Assembly (NCBI RefSeq): GCF_001593955.1
Contig: NZ_LTAZ01000004.1
Coordinates: forward strand, 124,001-188,000
Direction: 5' to 3'
From: Halalkalicoccus paucihalophilus
GTDB taxonomy: Archaea > Halobacteriota > Halobacteria > Halobacteriales > Halalkalicoccaceae
DNA length: 64,000 nt
The notes beneath the pieces were generated by a model. The model was not told the origin of the DNA, searched no databases, and saw only the letters and a program-made list of their open reading frames with translations. Positions within the stretch are counted from its first letter, which is position 1, and the number at the start of each line of letters is the position of its first letter. Shown here piece after piece: positions 60,518 through 64,000 of the stretch. The translations under genes and the position numbers were made by a program.

Positions 60518-61840
60518 TCACTCCCGGAGGTAGTCGGGATCGTCGAACGGTTCGTCCTCGCCACGGACGTCGATCACGTCGAGTGCCGTGACCACGCTCT
60601 CGACCCCCACTAGCCCCGCGAAGCTGGGATCGGTCCGGCCCTCGTCGCCGCTGACCAGTTCCTTGACGTAGAGCCCGCCCGCACCGTGGACCGTGAGTTC
60701 GGCGTGCTCGGGGTCGTGAAGCTCGCCCTCGATCTCGTAGACCTCCCTGACGCGGGTGAGATCGGCCCGGCGATGCGAAACCCGCTGAGGGGTGTCCTGT
60801 TCGATCGTCGCGCCGTCGAGTACCTCGAGGGCCTCCTCGAAGGCCTCGGGATCGACCGGCTCGGCGAACTCGACGTCCATTCTGTAGGTCTTGCTCGCCT
60901 CCAAGCCCTTCACCCGCTCGACCATCTCGTGGGTCGCGAGTTCGAGCCCCTCGACCTCGACCGACCCCCCGGCTCGCTCGTTTATCTCGGCTTCGAGCGC
61001 CGCCGGATCGGGGTCACGCTTCCGTGGGTGTTTGACCTCGAGGACGAACGGGCGGCCCGACTCGAGCATGCGCGCGTCGACGTCCTCGCGGCCCGCGCCG
61101 TGGAAGACGCCCTCCTCGCCGTCCATCGCCTCGACCACGGCCGGAGCGGTAAATCCCTCGACGCTGTCATCGTAGAGGTAGCCCGAACCCCCGCAGTGCT
61201 CGCAGGGTTCCTCGCCGCCGTCCCGGGAGAGCTGTTTGCCCGACCCGCCACACTCCCGGCAGGGCCACTCGGTCTGGGGGATGTCCCGTTCGAGCTTTCG
61301 GTACCGGCCGTAGACGAACGCCGGGTTGATCTGGAGGTCGACGGCATGTGACGAGATCGACTCGGGACCCTCGCCCTCGATGGCACACAGCGCGAGCACG
61401 TCCGGGCGCTCGAAGTCCACCTCCGTGTCTGTCGCCGCACCGACCCGCTTTCCGACCTCGCGGTTGCACTCGGATTTGAACGCCTCGCCGGCGTCCTTGG
61501 GGAGGTTCGCGCTCTCGCGCAGGAGATGCTCGTTCTCCTCGATCAGCGGCGGGACCCGCGTGCCGACCTGATAGGTCGAAAAGCCCACGCCCTCTAGCTT
61601 CTCGACGACGCGCTCGGCCAGCGTGTCGAACGCGCCGCTGTAGCCCTCACAGACCCAACAGTCCTCGATCTCGGGTACCTCGTAGGGCTCGTCGTCCTCG
61701 AGGGCGAGCGCCGTGCGCAGGGCGGTACCGCGCTCGTCGTTGGTCAGCCCGAAACTCCGGTCGGCGAAGACCCGCCCCAGACAGGCGTTGCAGACGGGGT
61801 CCTGTGCGACGATCTCTCGAGCGTCTTCGAGAACGCTCAT
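60518..61840 (-). CDS. pus10: tRNA pseudouridine synthase Pus10
   Basis: A 440-residue archaeal enzyme forming pseudouridine-54 and -55 in the tRNA T-loop. Zinc knuckles CNACLG and CWVCEG are in the N-terminal THUMP-containing half. The catalytic half has GREDVDARMLESGRPFVLEV with the nucleophile Asp, and RVSHRRADLTRVREVYEIEG. A C-x2-C insert (CRECGGSGKQL and CEHCGGSGYLY) between the halves is DnaJ-zinc-like and common to haloarchaea. ATG 61840 gives MSVLEDAREIVAQDPVC. It is divergent from trmY, which methylates its product. Confidence 0.94.
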   Translation of the reverse strand: MSVLEDAREIVAQDPVCNACLGRVFADRSFGLTNDERGTALRTALALEDDEPYEVPEIEDCWVCEGYSGAFDTLAERVVEKLEGVGFSTYQVGTRVPPLIEENEHLLRESANLPKDAGEAFKSECNREVGKRVGAATDTEVDFERPDVLALCAIEGEGPESISSHAVDLQINPAFVYGRYRKLERDIPQTEWPCRECGGSGKQLSRDGGEEPCEHCGGSGYLYDDSVEGFTAPAVVEAMDGEEGVFHGAGREDVDARMLESGRPFVLEVKHPRKRDPDPAALEAEINERAGGSVEVEGLELATHEMVERVKGLEASKTYRMDVEFAEPVDPEAFEEALEVLDGATIEQDTPQRVSHRRADLTRVREVYEIEGELHDPEHAELTVHGAGGLYVKELVSGDEGRTDPSFAGLVGVESVVTALDVIDVRGEDEPFDDPDYLRE

Positions 61841-62012
61841 CGCTCCGCCTCCACGCCCGCCGTTTTCGCGACACCGGTTGAATGGGAGTGTCGCCGTTGC
61901 TCGACCGTGTGCATACCGGGATTTTCGAGGGGGGCGGCTAAGGGCCTGACGTTTTCGCCCGACGAGCGGCGGGGATCCACGGCTATATCCCCGCCGAGCG
62001 GCGAGGGCGGGT

Positions 62013-62609
62013 ATGCGCCAGTTCATCGTCTCGGGCCACGACGTTCCGACCACTCCCGACTTCTCGCTTTCCGACCTCGCCGGCGGTGCGGGCCGTCTGG
62101 ACGTGCTCTGTCGGTGCGTCTCCTCGGCCTTCTTCCTCTCGCATGCCATCCGTGAGGACGTCCGGGCCTATCTGGTGCTCGCCGACGAGTTCACGCTTCG
62201 GTTCGAGGGACGCGAACTCAGACGATTGAACCCCGACGAGCGCTCCACGGCGGCGCTCGTTCGAAACGCCCTCGAGGAGCGCGAGGAGGCCATCGGCCAC
62301 ATGGAGGTCGAGGCCTCCCCCGGGGTATACCTCTCGCGGCGTGGGTTCGAACCCATCCTCGAACGAGCCGCCGAGGACGGGACCGTGGTCCAACTCCACG
62401 AGGACGGTGACCCCGTCGTGGAGGTCGAACCGCCCGAGGATCCCGTGTTCGTCCTCTCGGATCACCACGATTTCACGGTGCACGAGGCCGACCTGCTCGA
62501 CGAGCGCGCCGACGCGCGGGTGCGCCTCGGTCCCGAGCGCCTGCACGCGAACCACGCGATCACGGTGGCGCACAACTGGCTCGACACTGAGGGCTACCGC
62601 CGGTACTGA
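62013..62609 (+). CDS. trmY: tRNA (pseudouridine54-N1)-methyltransferase
   Basis: A 198-residue SPOUT methyltransferase that turns pseudouridine-54 into N1-methylpseudouridine, the archaeal replacement for T54. [40 protein letters not shown] and [20 protein letters not shown] (SAM-binding knot) are diagnostic. It acts directly after Pus10, encoded divergently 172 nt away. Confidence 0.95.
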   Translation: MRQFIVSGHDVPTTPDFSLSDLAGGAGRLDVLCRCVSSAFFLSHAIREDVRAYLVLADEFTLRFEGRELRRLNPDERSTAALVRNALEEREEAIGHMEVEASPGVYLSRRGFEPILERAAEDGTVVQLHEDGDPVVEVEPPEDPVFVLSDHHDFTVHEADLLDERADARVRLGPERLHANHAITVAHNWLDTEGYRRY

Positions 62610-62658
62610 GGAGCCGTTCCGGAACGCTTAACAACGCCACCGGCTTTCTTCCGAGCGC

Positions 62659-62731
62659 GGGCCGGTGGGGTAGCTTGGTATCCTTCGGCCTTCGGGTGGC
62701 CGTAACCTCAGTTCGAATCTGAGCCGGCCCA
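62659..62731 (+). tRNA. tRNA-Pro (anticodon CGG)
   Basis: A 73-nt cloverleaf. Acceptor stem GGGCCGG/CCGGCCC with discriminator A; the anticodon stem CGGCC/GGCCG closes TTCGGGT, giving anticodon CGG; T arm CTCAGTTCGAATCTGAG. No intron and no encoded CCA. Confidence 0.95.
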
Positions 62732-62820
62732 CTTTTCGTCCCGCATCCCACCGCCGGGGAGCGCCGCTACCGTCGCGGTCTCCGGGGACTTTACAACGGT
62801 CGATCGTCTCGGATACGGCG

Positions 62821-62991
62821 ATGGCGGGACTCATCCAGCGCACGGCCGATTCGATCGACGAGATGTCTCGCTCGATCTAGGACGACTCCAGTCGACTGGA
62901 GAAGGCGGTGATCCTCGTCTTCCTCATCGTCACGGGGTTGGCGATCCCGGTCGTTCCCCTCGTAATCGTCGCGAGGGCCGTCGCCAACTAG
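62821..62991 (+). pseudogene. Small membrane protein gene interrupted by TAG
   Basis: Frame from ATG 62821: MAGLIQRTADSIDEMSRSI, then TAG at 62878-62880, then DDSSRLEKAVILVFLIVTGL and AIPVVPLVIVARAVAN to TAG 62989-62991. The downstream half is a good TM segment with a basic end, and codon use is even across the TAG. Read-through would give 56 residues with one TM helix. TAG is used as an ordinary stop elsewhere here, so a nonsense mutation or sequencing error is most likely. Confidence 0.6.
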
Positions 62992-63061
62992 CAGTAGCGC
63001 CGCCGCTCGGGTATCGACCGACGTTCGATCCGTTTTCCCCCGTTTTTCGACCGATGTGCGG

Positions 63062-64000
63062 TCAGTCCCCGCGCTCTTGGGACAGCATGACGACCATCGA
63101 CAGTCCCGAAACCGCCACGAGCACGAGCGCGGGAACGGCGGCGTACTGGAAGTAAGCGGCCTCCTGTGCGCGCCAGATGTGGGTCACGAGCGTCTCGAAG
63201 CCCGTCGGTCGCAGGATGAGCGTCGCGGGCAGTTCCTTCATCGTCGTCAGAAAGACGAGCGCCCCGCCCGCGATCACGCCCGGAACGATCAGCGGGAGGG
63301 TGACCCGCCGGAAGGCACGGGCGGGGCGCTCCCCGAGGGTCCGGGCCGCCTCGACGTACCGGGGGTCGACCTGCTGGGTCGTCGTCCGGATCGCGCCGAC
63401 GGCCTGTGGCATGAAGCGAACGGTGTAGGCGAAGACCAGAAGCGGGATGGTCTGGTAGAGCGCCGGAACGTAGCCGGTCCCGAAGTACACCAGCGCGAGC
63501 GCCAGCACGACCCCCGGGACGGCAAAGCCGACGTACGTCGCACGCTCGAAGACGGTCGCGAGCAGGGAGTCGGTGGAGGCGGCGAAATACGCCACCGGCA
63601 GCGCGGCGAGCGTCGCGACGAGCGCCGCCAGCCCCGCGACCCAGACGGAGTTGAACGCAAAGGACCACTGGAAGGCGAGCGACGCCCGCCCGCCCGTCTT
63701 GGCGGTGACGAGCCACAGACCGAGGATCCAGATCGGGACGACGAGCGCGATCCCCGAGACCGCCGCCGGGAGGAGCGTCGCCGGCCAGCGCCACCGACCC
63801 AGGGTGACGGTGCTCTCGCCGGCGGCCTCCCCGATGTCGCTGTGGATCGTCGCCCCGGAGCGCACCCACCGCTCGAGCACCAGCACGACGATCACGACCG
63901 CGAGCAACTGCAGCGAGAGCAGCGCCGCGTAGTCCTGTCCGAAGGCGTTGTACTCGACGTAGATCTGGCGGGTGAACACCGGCAGGCGCATGATCGTCGG
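63062..64000 (-). CDS. ABC transporter permease, iron/thiamine type (partial, 5' end off right edge)
   Basis: The frame is open to the right edge (…PTIMRLPVFTRQ), so the N-terminal half is missing. The visible 312 residues are the second half of a double-module binding-protein-dependent permease. About six TM segments and the EAA-loop-type VEAARTLGERPARAFRRVTL, then PLIVPGVIAGGALVFLTTM, which contacts the ATPase. MRLPVFTRQIYVEYNAFGQD before the first visible TM is typical of iron(III)/thiamine permeases (FbpB/ThiP family). The substrate is not decided. Confidence 0.85.
   Translation of the reverse strand, partial: PTIMRLPVFTRQIYVEYNAFGQDYAALLSLQLLAVVIVVLVLERWVRSGATIHSDIGEAAGESTVTLGRWRWPATLLPAAVSGIALVVPIWILGLWLVTAKTGGRASLAFQWSFAFNSVWVAGLAALVATLAALPVAYFAASTDSLLATVFERATYVGFAVPGVVLALALVYFGTGYVPALYQTIPLLVFAYTVRFMPQAVGAIRTTTQQVDPRYVEAARTLGERPARAFRRVTLPLIVPGVIAGGALVFLTTMKELPATLILRPTGFETLVTHIWRAQEAAYFQYAAVPALVLVAVSGLSMVVMLSQERGD

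Noticed and set aside
62878..62880. TAG read as pyrrolysine
   Set aside because: TAG is used as a normal stop by several genes here (rps24e, rps27ae, pdaD, nob1), and no pyl genes are seen in the window.
1..64000. CRISPR arrays, prophage, insertion sequences or a replication origin
   Set aside because: No regularly spaced repeats, transposase, integrase, capsid or Cdc6/Orc1 gene was found on reading through both strands.

Overview
This window is chromosomal DNA from a halophilic archaeon (class Halobacteria). The evidence is high G+C, strongly acidic proteins, leaderless genes behind TATA-like boxes, and archaeal hallmark genes: a Kae1-Bud32 fusion, RadB, Cdc48, PAN, Nob1, class I lysyl-tRNA synthetase, Pus10, TrmY, pyruvoyl arginine decarboxylase, and S24e, S27ae and S19e. 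I see no transposase, integrase, virus-like module or CRISPR array. Nearly all of the window is core housekeeping sequence; the genus cannot be fixed from the sequence alone.

Layout. 1-5 kb: a receiver-GAF-BAT regulator (cut by the left edge), a double-domain KaiC-like ATPase and Cdc48, all leftward. 5-11.5 kb: larC, a zinc micro-protein, an uncharacterised RNase H-like protein divergent from radB, then rps24e-rps27ae-kae1/bud32, a small haloarchaeal protein and an ITPase. 11.4-14.1 kb: a PIN-like protein with a 39-residue partner, a TrkA-type RCK protein and a beta-class DNA methylase that is probably the CTAG methylase Zim. 14.3-20.2 kb: a complete seven-gene Mrp/Mnh Na+/H+ antiporter operon (A-G). 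20.3-25 kb: pterin dehydratase plus a C2H2 micro-protein, tRNA-Thr(GGT), an enoyl-CoA hydratase-like protein, nadE, tRNA-Gly(CCC) and a frameshifted Nmad3-like gene. 25-31.6 kb: a hexapeptide acyltransferase, an aldo/keto reductase, a Cld-ABM (PitA-like) heme protein divergent from a PadR regulator, and a PDZ-containing site-2 protease.

31.6-42.7 kb: lysS-pyrH, a MobB-MoaE fusion, a winged-helix protein, a second site-2 protease, thiL, rps19e-PDCD5-PP-loop protein, an EamA transporter, and hisS-truA. 42.6-51.7 kb: an M28 peptidase, pepF, pan, pdaD, a Tat lipoprotein gene without a normal start codon, infB, and a PRC-barrel protein with nob1. 51.7-64 kb: pgi, small membrane proteins, secF-secD, rnhB, a membrane protein/lipoprotein pair, pus10 divergent from trmY, tRNA-Pro(CGG), a small membrane gene interrupted by TAG, and the C-terminal half of an ABC permease cut by the right edge.

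How the parts fit. Several neighbours act in one process: Pus10 and TrmY modify the tRNA T-loop; Kae1-Bud32 makes t6A; S24e, S27ae, S19e, IF2 and Nob1 serve the ribosome; PAN and Cdc48 are the two main protein unfoldases; SecF and SecD support export; Mrp and TrkA-type proteins handle Na+, K+ and H+. No single cluster is convincingly a wholly new system. The most notable signals are lesions and embedded elements: a two-hairpin element inside radB, a one-base frameshift in the Nmad3-like gene, an in-frame TAG in a small membrane gene, a missing start codon, and a TATA box set inside a palindrome upstream of a small regulator.
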